Source of the DNA: Bacteroidetes bacterium RIFCSPLOWO2_12_FULL_37_12
GTDB taxonomy: Bacteria; Bacteroidota; Bacteroidia; 2-12-FULL-37-12
NCBI GenBank assembly: GCA_001769655.1
Contig: MEPC01000038.1
Span: 125,761 to 189,760, forward strand
DNA: 64,000 nucleotides
Direction of reading: 5' to 3'
Position 1 is the stretch's first letter; each line of letters opens with the position of its first letter. Position numbers and translations under genes: made by a program. The notes below the pieces were generated by a model. That model was given only the letters and a program-made list of their open reading frames with translations. It made no database searches and was not told where the DNA came from. Positions 23,465 to 32,424 of this stretch are shown one piece after another.

Positions 23465-25912
23465 ATGTTACGCCGATTCTTTTTAAATTTTAGATTTCAA
23501 ACCTTCAAGGTTAGCCGGCGCCTCAAATCCTTGCTAAACCTTGAAGGTTCTTTTTTATTTTTCCTTTTTCCTTTTATCTTTTTCCTTTTACCTTTTCACC
23601 CTCCCCCTTCCTACTCTCAAATCCCAAAAGCTGACTCCCTCATCGCCCTTCTTTCCCAGACGATTCACGATACCGATAGAGTACACACACTCAACACTCT
23701 TGCTATGGAATACAAATATAGCAACCCCGACACTTCATATATTATTTTAACGGACGCACTCCGAATAGCAGAAAAACTAAAATGGGATATGGGAAAAGCC
23801 AATACCCTGAGGAATATTGGCTCCCTCTACGCTGAGACCGGTAGGTACAAATCAGCAGAGAAATATTTAGACAGTGCACTTTTAATTTTGCAAGAAATTG
23901 GAACGAATGACATTGCTTGGATTTACGAAGATCTTTCAGTATTATTTGAAAAACAAAAGAAATATAAATTGGCTAATGAAAATTTTAAGCATGCCTCAAA
24001 ATGGAACGACTCGCTCTTCAACGAAGAGAAAAGCAAAGAAATAGGCGGGTTGGAAGCAAGACACGAGTGGCAAATTATGGAGCTGGAAAAAGCAAAGCAG
24101 GAGGCAGTAAGAAAAAGGCAGGAGGCAGTGGCACTCAACAGGAGAAATATGATGCAATATGCAGGAATTGCATTGGTGTTATCCATTCTATTGTTATCTC
24201 TTCTTAACAGTAAACGTATTTTCAATAAGTTGCCTGAAAAAATTTGGCGAATTAAACTCAACAGAAAATCCATTGTCTTGGGTTTGCTCTTTGCCACTAT
24301 ATTCATTGCGTTTGAAACACTTCTTATTTTCTTTGATGCAGAAATTACGACATTCACCCGAAACAAAGTTGTGTATAAAACATTGATGAGTTGTTTGTTT
24401 GCCGGAATGGTTTCGGTTGTGTATTATTTTTCTGAAAAAAGGATGGCTATGACGTTGGGGTTTAATTTTAAACACAAAGAGCACGAAGGAAGCACAAAGA
24501 ACACAAAGTTTTTTATCCTTTTCTTTGTGTTTTTTCTTAGTGCCTTCGTGTCTTCATGGCAAAACAAAACAGATTCGTTGAAGATGGAATTGCAAAAAAA
24601 TTTAGCCGATACCACCAGGATAAAAACACTCAACAATCTTTCATGGGAAGAAAGCAGTAACGATCCATCGCAAGCAATTAAATATGCTAAAAAAGCATTA
24701 GTGCTTGCCATTAAAATAAAAAATGATAAACAAATAGCTAATTCTTTTCATCATATTGCCTGGGATGTTTACATTCAAGGTAATTTTCTTCAATCACTTA
24801 ATTATAACTTCAAAGCCCTTAAAATAAGAAAAAAAATTGATGATAAAATAGGAATTTCTTCTTCATTGGGTAACATTGGTCTTGTTTACTATTATTCAGG
24901 AGACAATCCTAATGCTTTAAAACACTACATGGAAGCATTAGAAATTGACAAAGCATCAGAAAATAAAAATGGAATGGCAAGACATATAAGCAATATCGGC
25001 AATGTTTATTTGGTTCAAGGAAACTTTACACACGCTTTAAAAAATTATTTTGTCGCATTGGAAATTGAAAAAGAGTTGGGTAATAAAGATCATATTGCAA
25101 TAATTACCGGTAATATCGGTAATGTTTATGTTAAAATGGGCGACTTCCCCAAAGCCCTGCGCCATTACTTTGAAGCGTTAGAAATTGCTAAAGCGTTTAA
25201 TAATAAAAATCATATTTCCTATTGGTTTGGGAGCATTGGTTCACTCTATGGAGACATGAGTAGATATAAAGAAGCTGAAGCATATCTCGACAGTGCATTA
25301 CAGTTTGGGAAAATCGCAGGAGATTTATTTAGAGTAATGGAGGTATATAATAACTTTAGTTACCTCTACGAAAATACCGCCCGCTACGAACTCGCCTTAT
25401 ATCACTACAAAAAATACGATGCCACCAAGGACTCATTATTCAACGAGGAGAAAAGCAAAGAGATTGGAAAGTTAGAAACGAGACATCTTATGGATTTAGA
25501 GGAATTTGAGCGCAAGAAAAAATCAGAGCAGGAAACCGCCGCCGCTCTTATTGTTAAAGCAAGAGAAGACAAGATCGGTTATACACTTGTACTCATGGGA
25601 TTTATTGTTGTACTGATAATCAGCATGCTCCTGAGTCGTCTCGCATTACCGTCTGCCGTAATACAAATCGCAACCACTGTGCCTTTTCTGCTGTTATTTG
25701 AAGCAGTTATCGTTTTCACGGACCCCTTCTTAGAGCAATTTGCGGCAAATGCACCTGCATGGAAACTTACCGGTAATTTTATGTTGGGATTATTGCTTTT
25801 TCCGTTGCATGAAAAAGCAGAGGAATTGTTGAAGAAATTATTCAGGAGGAAATTGGAAATTTTTAAACACAAAGACACGAAGACACGAGGTGTCCACAAA
25901 GTTTTTTCTTAG
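23465..25912 (+). CDS. Double-module TPR / coiled-coil / 3-TM membrane protein (family member 2)
   Basis: An 815-aa protein with a short first module and a longer second. Module 1 has a signal-like segment (FLFFLFPFIFFLLPF), about two TPRs, SLFNEEKSKEIGGLEARHE, a coiled coil and three helices from about 228. Module 2 has a second hydrophobic segment (FFILFFVFFLSAFVSS), TPRs in the SSSLGNIGLVYYYSGDNPNALKHY style, SLFNEEKSKEIGKLETRH, a coiled coil and three helices from about 704. Dispersed repeats are coding at three points: residues 12-29 at the N-terminus (ACCTTCAAGGT repeat), the module junction near residue 335-363 (CACAAAG hairpin), and the C-terminal tail. The only in-frame early start is the ATG at 23465. 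Probably co-transcribed with the next gene. Confidence 0.85.
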   Translation: MLRRFFLNFRFQTFKVSRRLKSLLNLEGSFLFFLFPFIFFLLPFHPPPSYSQIPKADSLIALLSQTIHDTDRVHTLNTLAMEYKYSNPDTSYIILTDALRIAEKLKWDMGKANTLRNIGSLYAETGRYKSAEKYLDSALLILQEIGTNDIAWIYEDLSVLFEKQKKYKLANENFKHASKWNDSLFNEEKSKEIGGLEARHEWQIMELEKAKQEAVRKRQEAVALNRRNMMQYAGIALVLSILLLSLLNSKRIFNKLPEKIWRIKLNRKSIVLGLLFATIFIAFETLLIFFDAEITTFTRNKVVYKTLMSCLFAGMVSVVYYFSEKRMAMTLGFNFKHKEHEGSTKNTKFFILFFVFFLSAFVSSWQNKTDSLKMELQKNLADTTRIKTLNNLSWEESSNDPSQAIKYAKKALVLAIKIKNDKQIANSFHHIAWDVYIQGNFLQSLNYNFKALKIRKKIDDKIGISSSLGNIGLVYYYSGDNPNALKHYMEALEIDKASENKNGMARHISNIGNVYLVQGNFTHALKNYFVALEIEKELGNKDHIAIITGNIGNVYVKMGDFPKALRHYFEALEIAKAFNNKNHISYWFGSIGSLYGDMSRYKEAEAYLDSALQFGKIAGDLFRVMEVYNNFSYLYENTARYELALYHYKKYDATKDSLFNEEKSKEIGKLETRHLMDLEEFERKKKSEQETAAALIVKAREDKIGYTLVLMGFIVVLIISMLLSRLALPSAVIQIATTVPFLLLFEAVIVFTDPFLEQFAANAPAWKLTGNFMLGLLLFPLHEKAEELLKKLFRRKLEIFKHKDTKTRGVHKVFS
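23500..23550. repeat. ACCTTCAAGGT palindromic repeat, copy 2, inside a coding region
   Basis: Nearly identical to 633-683. It lies in frame within codons 12-29 of the 815-aa TPR gene, directly before the hydrophobic core of the signal peptide. Confidence 0.85.
24470..24553. repeat. CACAAAG/CTTTGTG hairpin repeat at the module junction
   Basis: AAACACAAAGAGCACGAAGG with further CACAAAG units is followed by a T-rich loop and CTTTGTG...CCTTCGTG. The element is read through in frame; its T-rich right arm encodes the hydrophobic segment that begins module 2. Confidence 0.8.
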
Positions 25913-25948
25913 TGTGTTTCTTAGTTTCTTTGTGTCATTGTGTTTAAA
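25862..25948. repeat. CACAAAG/CTTTGTG hairpin repeat at the gene 3' end
   Basis: TTTAAACACAAAGACACGAAG pairs with CTTTGTGTCATTGTGTTTAAA. The last codons and the stop of the 815-aa TPR gene lie inside it. Same family as the element at 24470-24553. Confidence 0.85.
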
Positions 25949-25989
25949 TTTTATTTATTTTTTTTGACTTACGCAAGAGGTCTATTACG

Positions 25990-28900
25990 ATGATAAATAA
26001 AACGCTCACGTTTTTATTTTTTACTCCAATGATTTTTTGCAGTTGCCTCGCGCTAACTGCCAATGCAGATACTCTGCAAGATTCCTCCAACAATCCGACA
26101 ACTCAACAATTGAATAATGCTAAAATTGACTCCCTCAAAACCCTCTTATCCACCACCAAAACTGCCTGCCCCGAACCTTGCATCGGAGACACCTCCAAAA
26201 TTAAATTATTAAGACAAATAGGCAATGTATTAAACCAATCTAAAGAATCCCTCCCTTACTTCCAACAAGCACTTGAGCTCAGCCAAAAAATAAAACATTT
26301 AAAATTAGAAGCAGAGTGTTACAATGATATTGGAATTGTTCAGGATAATCTCTCCAACTACCCACTGGCATTGGATAATTACCTAAAAGCATTAAGAATA
26401 AATGAATCACTTGGAATGGAAAACAGTAATGGATACGCAATCAGTTTGAATAATATCGGGGAAGTTTATAGAATATTAAGCGAATATGATCGCGCATTGG
26501 ACTTTTATCAGAGAAGTTTATCAATATATGAATCCCTTGGAATGGAAAACAGCGAAGTTTATGCAAGCAGTTTGAATAATATCGGGAATGTTCATTGGGC
26601 AAAAGGCAAATATGACCTCGCATTGAATTTTTATCAGAGAAGTTTAAGAATATATGAATCCCTTGGAATGGAAAACACCAAAGAGAATGCAAACAGTTTG
26701 AATAATATCGGGGTTGTACATTATTATCAAAATAAAAAAGACAGTGCACTTTATTATTTTATCCTTGCATTGAAAATAGATGAAGAAATGGGTAATAAAT
26801 CAGGGGTTGCAGCAAGTATGGGTAACATTGGTGAATTATTTAGTGAGTTGGGGAAATATGATAAAGCCCTTGAATATTTATTAAAGGGATTAGATATTTC
26901 AAAAGAGATTGGAGATAAATATACGGTAATGGCTACTACTGCAAACCTTGCCGAAACCTACGCTCAATTAGACAACCACAAAGCCGCCTACCAATACCAT
27001 CAGGAATTTTCTACATACAAGGATTCTATATTTAATGAAGAAAAAAGCAAGGAAATAGGGGCGTTGGAAACCCGCTACGAGTTAGATAAGCAAAAAGAAA
27101 TCAGCGAGCGAGAAGCAAAACAAGCACGAGTGCTTGCAGAGGAGTCAGCGTTCAGGAGCAGGATGATATCGTTTTCGTGGAGTTTTCTGGGCATCATTGC
27201 TTTTATTTTTATCGTTATATTTTTAGTGAGAAAGAAGTTTCCGGTAGTATGGGCGGCACGACTGCTTTTCTTTGCGTTCATGATGTTGTTAGAACTAACC
27301 CTGCTCATCCTTGAACCGCAAATTCTAAAATTGGCACAAGAGAAAATCCTTGCACTATTTGCACTCAACTGCGTTGTAGCAGGCATTTTTTTTCCTGCAC
27401 ATAAGTGGTTGGAGAAGCGGGTGAGCAGATACCTTGCGAAGTTTGGGGGTAGTGGCAGTGGCAGTGGCAGTGGCAGTGGGCAGTCGCCAACGAGCAATGA
27501 GCAGTCGGCAACATCAAACATCCAACATCCAACATCTAATACTTTGGGCTCATTTATCATCTACTTGCTTCTTTCTTGTACCGCATTACCCTTCTTATCC
27601 TCCTTCGTTAGTGACACACAAACGAACACCGACTCTCCGCAAGATTCCTCCAACAATATAACAATTCAACAAGTTAACAATGCTAAAATAGATTCACTAA
27701 AAACCATATTATCTGCCACTAACGAAGACACCACCAAAATTAAATTATTAAGAGAAATAGGCGATGTATTAAACGATTCAAAAGAATCTCTCCCCTACTT
27801 CCAACAAGCTCTTGATCTCAGCCAAAAAATAAAATATTCAAAATTAGAAGCATTTTGTTACAATGATATTGGAAGGGTTCAGAAAAATCTCTCCAACTAC
27901 CCGCAGGCATTGGCTCATTACCTTAAATCATTAAGAATATATGATTCCCTTGGAATGGAAAACACCAAAGGTTATGCAATCAATTTGAATAATATCGGGA
28001 ATGTTTATGACTTGATAAGCGAATATGATCGTGCATTGGACTTTTATCAGAGAAGTTTATCAATAAAGGAATCCCTTGGAATGGAAAACAGTAAAGGATA
28101 TGCAATGAGTTTGAATAATATCGGAAATATTTATAATACTAAAGGTGAATATGACCGTGCATTGGATTTTTATCTGAGAAGTTTAAGAATAAAGGAATCC
28201 ATTGGGATGGGAAACAGCGTAGATTATGCAACGAGTTTGAATAATATCGGAATTGTCTATTATTATCAAAACAAAAAAGACAGTGTGCTGTATTATTTTA
28301 TCCGGTCACTGAAAATAAAAGAAGAAATTGGTAATAAAGCAGGAGTTGCAACAAGTATGAATAACATTGGTGAATTATTCAGTGAGATGGGGAATTATGA
28401 TAACGCCCTTGATTATTTATTAAAGGGATTAGATGTTTCAAAAGAGATAGGAGATAAATATACGGTAATGCTCACCTCTGAAAATCTTGCCAAAACCTAC
28501 GCTCAATTAAACAACCACAAAGCCGCTTACCAATACCATCAGGAATTTTCCAATTACAAGGATTCCATATTCAATGAAGAAAAAAGCAAGGAAATTGGGG
28601 GTTTGGAAGAAAAGTACGAGTGGGAAAAGCAGGAACGGCAACGAAAATACCAGGAAGAGGACTTGGCAAAAATAGCAGAAGAAAAAAAACAAAGAAACGA
28701 TATGCTCACTGTGTCCGGAGCGTTTATTGTGATTGTGATATTAATAGTTGGCTTGCTACTCTATGCGGTTAATCTTCCCTTATCCATCCATTTTATAGAG
28801 GGCTTGGTATTCGTGGCGTTCATGATGTTTTTTGAATTAACACTGGTTTTTTTAAATCCATATATAGATATGTTGGCAGATGGCAAGCCAATCATAAACC

Positions 28901-29016
28901 TGCTCGCCAACTCTGTCATAGCCGCGTGTCTTGCACCTTTGCATGAAATATTGGAGGGGCAGATGAAGAGGAAGATTTTGAGGGATAAGAGGAGGAGGAT
29001 ACACATAACACATTAA
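25990..29016 (+). CDS. Double-module TPR / coiled-coil / 3-TM membrane protein (family member 3)
   Basis: A 1008-aa protein whose halves are clearly homologous, including the region after the signal peptide (DSSNNPTTQQLNNAKIDSLK versus DSSNNITIQQVNNAKIDSLK). Each half has TPRs built on YDRALDFYQRSLSIYESLG and SLNNIGNVY, then SIFNEEKSKEIG(A/G)LE, a coiled coil and three helices (from about 391 and 904). The linker, about 485-537, is (GS)-rich, encoded by GGCAGT tandem repeats, then QSPTSNEQSATSNIQHPTSN, then a signal-peptide-like segment FIIYLLLSCTALPFLSSF. That order indicates fusion of two tandem genes through their intergenic repeat. It starts 77 bp after the previous TPR gene. Function unknown. 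Confidence 0.85.
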   Translation: MINKTLTFLFFTPMIFCSCLALTANADTLQDSSNNPTTQQLNNAKIDSLKTLLSTTKTACPEPCIGDTSKIKLLRQIGNVLNQSKESLPYFQQALELSQKIKHLKLEAECYNDIGIVQDNLSNYPLALDNYLKALRINESLGMENSNGYAISLNNIGEVYRILSEYDRALDFYQRSLSIYESLGMENSEVYASSLNNIGNVHWAKGKYDLALNFYQRSLRIYESLGMENTKENANSLNNIGVVHYYQNKKDSALYYFILALKIDEEMGNKSGVAASMGNIGELFSELGKYDKALEYLLKGLDISKEIGDKYTVMATTANLAETYAQLDNHKAAYQYHQEFSTYKDSIFNEEKSKEIGALETRYELDKQKEISEREAKQARVLAEESAFRSRMISFSWSFLGIIAFIFIVIFLVRKKFPVVWAARLLFFAFMMLLELTLLILEPQILKLAQEKILALFALNCVVAGIFFPAHKWLEKRVSRYLAKFGGSGSGSGSGSGQSPTSNEQSATSNIQHPTSNTLGSFIIYLLLSCTALPFLSSFVSDTQTNTDSPQDSSNNITIQQVNNAKIDSLKTILSATNEDTTKIKLLREIGDVLNDSKESLPYFQQALDLSQKIKYSKLEAFCYNDIGRVQKNLSNYPQALAHYLKSLRIYDSLGMENTKGYAINLNNIGNVYDLISEYDRALDFYQRSLSIKESLGMENSKGYAMSLNNIGNIYNTKGEYDRALDFYLRSLRIKESIGMGNSVDYATSLNNIGIVYYYQNKKDSVLYYFIRSLKIKEEIGNKAGVATSMNNIGELFSEMGNYDNALDYLLKGLDVSKEIGDKYTVMLTSENLAKTYAQLNNHKAAYQYHQEFSNYKDSIFNEEKSKEIGGLEEKYEWEKQERQRKYQEEDLAKIAEEKKQRNDMLTVSGAFIVIVILIVGLLLYAVNLPLSIHFIEGLVFVAFMMFFELTLVFLNPYIDMLADGKPIINLLANSVIAACLAPLHEILEGQMKRKILRDKRRRIHITH
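27448..27545 (+). repeat. GGCAGT tandem repeat and CATCCAACAT repeat forming the protein linker
   Basis: GGCAGTGGCAGT units followed by CATCCAACATCCAACAT lie in frame between the two modules. Related GCCACTGC units are intergenic at 58292-58316. Confidence 0.75.
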
Positions 29017-29035
29017 ACATTGAATAAAAAATTAA

Positions 29036-29280
29036 CCGAGTTCCATAGGAACGATACATTTTGTAACAACTGCCTTCAGTCCGTTGTGGTAACGCTGACT
29101 TCAAACAATTGAGTTCCGTAGGAACGATACATATATGTTAATGTTTGATATGAATCGTGCCGGAGTTTACCCTGACGAAGGAAGGGGCACTTTTTGACTA
29201 TACCGTGTACACGCTGATGGATGGACTAAAGTCCATCCATACAAAATAAATCGTGCCTACGGCACTTGCATATTAAGTAC
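29036..29280. repeat. Intergenic palindrome cluster after the TPR pair
   Basis: The 397-bp gap (29017-29413) holds several folded repeats. They are GTTCCATAGGAACG and GTTCCGTAGGAACG with a CTTCAGTCCGTTG core between; the hairpin ATGGATGGACT-AA-AGTCCATCCAT (29217-29240); and GTGCCTACGGCAC. An AATTCGTG unit lies near 29370. No gene is visible. Confidence 0.8.
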
Positions 29281-29413
29281 CTTAAACCCGATGGGAAAAT
29301 TACGAATCCCTTGAGTTGACTTCTATGGTGGCTGGAACGAGGTCGGTTTGTTTTTTTTTCAATTCGTGTAATTCGTGGCTATACTTTTATTACAATGAAC
29401 TGTAACCATTTTC

Positions 29414-30196
29414 TCAAATCACCCCACTACCAAGTAACATTGAAAAAACAATTAATAAAACAGCTACTAACAAATGAACCGTGGTCGTAGATATTTTTTT
29501 CAGAAATTTATTTCCTAAAAAAGCTCCCGCAAAAGCAGACAGTGCCGGAAAAAGCCAATGCGAGTAACTGATTTCTGAAGAATGTGTATTTACAATCTGT
29601 GAATACAAAGAAATTCTTGCCAGATCGGTGATTACTGCAATGGTAACACCCGTCGCTATGAATGCCTCTTTTGATAGTCCAGCTCTAAGCAAAAAGGCAC
29701 TACGCAATGCCCCTTGATTTCCGGAAAGTCCTCCAAAAAAACCACTTAATAACCCCCCTAAGGGAATATATTTTTTGTCAAATTCCATCCGGTTAAACGC
29801 AGGGATTAAATCCCACAATGCAAATACAAACATCAAAAATGCAATTACCAATTTCAGCGGAGTAATAAAGCAATCGCGGTTTCCTATCGTATAATGAAAT
29901 AGTGATTCTCCAACCGATAATTTTGTAAGCAGGTATGCGCCCAGAAATGCAGTAATAACCGAAGGAATTCCAAACTTCAAAATGATTTCCTTGTTTGCAT
30001 TTTTTCCCAGTAATCCCAGTTTAAAAATATTATTAAGCAGATGAACAATGGCTGTGAGTGACACTGCAAGGTCTGCCGGAAAAAAAAAGCAGAAGACAGG
30101 AACGAGAATGGTTCCCAACCCGAAACCACTGAATAACGTAAGCGAGGAGGCGAGGAATGCGGTAGTGCATATAATTAGAATGTCGGTGAGATTCAT
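29414..30196 (-). CDS. TauE/SafE-family anion exporter
   Basis: A 260-aa polytopic inner-membrane protein of the TauE/SafE (sulfite exporter) family. It has the two-fold repeat of the family: FLASSLTLFSGFGLGTILVPVF in the N-terminal half and LGGLLSGFFGGLSGNQGALRSAFLL in the C-terminal half, each followed by hydrophobic helices, about seven or eight in all. Members move sulfite, sulfoacetate or related anions outward; the substrate here cannot be told. It stands alone, transcribed away from the choice-of-anchor-B gene, with a perfect 30-bp palindrome in the shared upstream region. Confidence 0.88.
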   Translation of the reverse strand: MNLTDILIICTTAFLASSLTLFSGFGLGTILVPVFCFFFPADLAVSLTAIVHLLNNIFKLGLLGKNANKEIILKFGIPSVITAFLGAYLLTKLSVGESLFHYTIGNRDCFITPLKLVIAFLMFVFALWDLIPAFNRMEFDKKYIPLGGLLSGFFGGLSGNQGALRSAFLLRAGLSKEAFIATGVTIAVITDLARISLYSQIVNTHSSEISYSHWLFPALSAFAGAFLGNKFLKKISTTTVHLLVAVLLIVFSMLLGSGVI

Positions 30197-30240
30197 AAAT
30201 CTGAACGATGTGAAATAATTCGAAATATAAATGAAAATTA

Positions 30241-30270
30241 TGTAGAAACACGGTGCACCGTGTTTCTACA
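30241..30270. repeat. Perfect 30-bp palindrome between divergent genes
   Basis: TGTAGAAACACGGTG is followed directly by its exact reverse complement with no loop. It lies between the divergent TauE-family and choice-of-anchor-B genes, 45 bp from one start and 49 bp from the other. It could be a dimer operator or a dispersed repeat; only one copy is in the window. Confidence 0.85.
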
Positions 30271-30318
30271 CCGTCAATAAAATTCCCATTTCCATTTATT
30301 TTCCTACCTTTACCGCTT

Positions 30319-31749
30319 ATGAAAATCACAACCTCCTTTATCATCGTTTTTTTATCAGCCATTACTGTGCGGGCACAGTATGCGTCTGAATACATTAAAT
30401 TACTAAGCCATTGGGATTCATCAGGCGCTCCCGCTGAACCCATATATGATATTCGTTATTCCAGTTGCTGGGGCTATTCGGACCCTGTAAAGGCAAAAAA
30501 ATATGGCATCATTGGTTCTTCCATGGGAACCCATTTCATAGAAATTACTGACCCTTCCAAGCCGGTACAACGTGACTATGTTGCGGGAAGAAGAGATAAC
30601 TGCATCTGGAGAGAATATAAAACCTATAAAAATTTTCTTTATATGGTAAGCGACGACCAGGCGCCTAACAGTTTACAGATAGCGGACCTTTCTTACCTGC
30701 CCGATTCCGTTAATATAATTCATGATTCAGATTCCATACTCCAGCGGGCGCATACTGTTTTTATTGAAGGTGATAATTTGTATTGTGCTTCGGTTAAAGG
30801 CGGTTCCGTTGGCAGTGCCACTATGGCTGTTTTCGATTTATGGGAAAATCCAGGCAAACCAAAACTTCTCAGAAAACTAAATGATGATTATCCTGGCTTA
30901 GTGGGTCATGTGCACGATATGTTTGTGCGCAATGACACGGTGTATGCTTCCTGTGGCTTCGATGGTTTGTATATTTTCCGTTTTGAAAACCGTTCCAAGT
31001 TTGTGCAGATTGGTTCTTTCACCGGATACCCCAGAGGAGGATATAATCATAGCAGTGTATTAACGCCCGATGGTAACTATTTGATTTTTGCAGATGAAGT
31101 TCCCCGTTCACTTCCTGTAAAAGTGTTGGATGTGACAGATTTTTCAAACCTGACTATAACAGATACGATTGTCACAAGACCTGGTACCTATCCTGGTTCC
31201 ACTCCTCACAATCCATTCATGAAAGGCAATGTTTTATTCATTTCCGCTTATTTAGACGGAGTTTATTCTTATTCCATGAATGACCCATTAAATCCCAAAC
31301 AGGTTGGATTTTTTGACACCTATCCGCAAAATGGAAATAACTACCCCGATGACAATGTTTACCAGGGTTGCTGGAGCGTTTATGTGGATTACCAGGAAGA
31401 TATCATCATAGCAAGTGATATGACCAATGGGATGTTTGTACTGGATGTTTCTCTGGCTATGCCGGTTTCGGAAACGGAAATTAAGAAAAATGGCTACGTT
31501 TTTAAGGTAAGCAACCTGCTTATCAATAATTATGCAAACCTTCTTATAGAGTCACCTGAGAATGAATCTATAGAGTATGAATGGAAGGATATACTGGGAA
31601 AAAATATCGCTATCGGTAAGATAAATTTACAAAAAGGAACTAATCACAGCAGTATCTCCGTGCCACAAACTATTTCTTCCGGGATTTATCTGTTGAATTT
31701 ACGTTCGGAAAAAGTTTCAACGGTAGTGAAGATGGTGAAAGCCCCTTAA
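30319..31749 (+). CDS. Choice-of-anchor B family exported protein with T9SS sorting domain
   Basis: A 476-aa secreted protein. The signal peptide MKITTSFIIVFLSAITVRAQ is cleaved before YASEY. The body is a beta-propeller-like LVIVD/choice-of-anchor-B domain: HFIEITDPSKPVQ, CIWREYKTYKNFLYMVSD, GHVHDMFVRNDTVYASCGFDGLYIF, YNHSSVLTPDGNYLIFADE. The last ~80 residues are a type IX sorting domain ending in ISSGIYLLNLRSEKVSTVVKMV, so it should be exported across the outer membrane. The ORF track start (30253) lies in the palindrome and adds a false leader; the ATG at 30319 begins the signal peptide and follows a TACCTTTA variant -7 box. Biochemical role unknown. Confidence 0.88.
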   Translation: MKITTSFIIVFLSAITVRAQYASEYIKLLSHWDSSGAPAEPIYDIRYSSCWGYSDPVKAKKYGIIGSSMGTHFIEITDPSKPVQRDYVAGRRDNCIWREYKTYKNFLYMVSDDQAPNSLQIADLSYLPDSVNIIHDSDSILQRAHTVFIEGDNLYCASVKGGSVGSATMAVFDLWENPGKPKLLRKLNDDYPGLVGHVHDMFVRNDTVYASCGFDGLYIFRFENRSKFVQIGSFTGYPRGGYNHSSVLTPDGNYLIFADEVPRSLPVKVLDVTDFSNLTITDTIVTRPGTYPGSTPHNPFMKGNVLFISAYLDGVYSYSMNDPLNPKQVGFFDTYPQNGNNYPDDNVYQGCWSVYVDYQEDIIIASDMTNGMFVLDVSLAMPVSETEIKKNGYVFKVSNLLINNYANLLIESPENESIEYEWKDILGKNIAIGKINLQKGTNHSSISVPQTISSGIYLLNLRSEKVSTVVKMVKAP

Positions 31750-31752
31750 ATC

Positions 31753-32154
31753 TCATTCAACCAATCGCAAATTTATAGCGGCTGTCTTTCCTCTTTTCTG
31801 GTCATCCTCTGAAATATTAAAAAGAACTTTCATGCCTGGTCTGGGAGGTTTTGTCGTATTCTTCCAGTTTTTTATATGAAAAAATATTTCGTTATTCCCA
31901 TTGAAAGTAATAAAGCCGAATCCCTTGTCGTTTTTCATGAGCCGGATTACTCCCGGTATATCTTCTTTTTGTTTTACCTGAGGATCTTTTTTTTCTTCGG
32001 GTAAAGAAGTTTTTCCGTTAGGGGTGGGTTTTAAACTTCCTGGAGTTTTTACAACAGGGGCGTAGTTTTTTCGTTGAGCCCGGGCAAGATATAATCCTAT
32101 GCCAATGCCTGCAAGCATTCCGATAATCAATGAAATGATAATTGAAACTGTCAT
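31753..32154 (-). CDS. Membrane-anchored cold-shock-domain protein
   Basis: A 133-aa protein with an N-terminal transmembrane helix (IIISLIIGMLAGIGIGLYLA), a proline/lysine-rich spacer of about 40 residues, and a cold-shock domain from about residue 66. The domain has RNA-binding motifs RNP1 (KGFGFITF) and RNP2 (EIFFHI), and the final strand AAINLRLVE. Classical Csp proteins are about 70 aa and soluble, so the anchor is unusual; it would hold a single-stranded RNA/DNA-binding domain at the cytoplasmic face of the membrane. It faces the preceding gene tail to tail with three bases between. TAAGTTTG boxes lie about 60-70 bases upstream. Confidence 0.88.
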   Translation of the reverse strand: MTVSIIISLIIGMLAGIGIGLYLARAQRKNYAPVVKTPGSLKPTPNGKTSLPEEKKDPQVKQKEDIPGVIRLMKNDKGFGFITFNGNNEIFFHIKNWKNTTKPPRPGMKVLFNISEDDQKRGKTAAINLRLVE

Positions 32155-32217
32155 GATATTTTATGTAAACGGTTTTTTACTGAAACTCAGGTAAAAGGTT
32201 ATTTTTCAAACTTAATA

Positions 32218-32225
32218 CAAACTTA
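32218..32225 (-). promoter_or_regulatory. TAAGTTTG -7 box of the cold-shock gene
   Basis: On the minus strand CATGTAAGTTTG occurs here, with a second TAAGTTTG 11 bases downstream (32207-32214). The same CATGTAAGTTTG string lies before rseP, and a close variant before rsfS. Confidence 0.55.
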
Positions 32226-32260
32226 CATGAAAAAAATATAATTAACACGTTGGGGTTGTA

Positions 32261-32372
32261 AAGGGTATAGGGGTATAGGGGTATAGGGGTATAGGGGAAA
32301 AATATTTGTATTTCAATTTTCCCTTATACCCCTATACCTTTATACCCTATACCTTTTTGCCCTATACCCCTT
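32261..32372. repeat. TATA repeat, full two-arm hairpin
   Basis: Four GGGTATAGG-type units, then GGGGAAAAATATTTG and a short spacer, then the complementary arm TTTTCCCTTATACCCCTATACC and further TATACC units. The best example of the full element: two facing iteron arms around an AT-rich core. Confidence 0.9.
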
Positions 32373-32390
32373 TATTTTAAAATTAATAAG

Positions 32391-32398
32391 TATATTTG
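32391..32398 (+). promoter_or_regulatory. TATATTTG -7 box of the ferredoxin gene
   Basis: Consensus TAnnTTTG, 26 bases before the ATG at 32425, immediately after a TATA repeat element. Confidence 0.65.
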
Positions 32399-32424
32399 CC
32401 CTCTTGTAAATCACTTCATAAACT

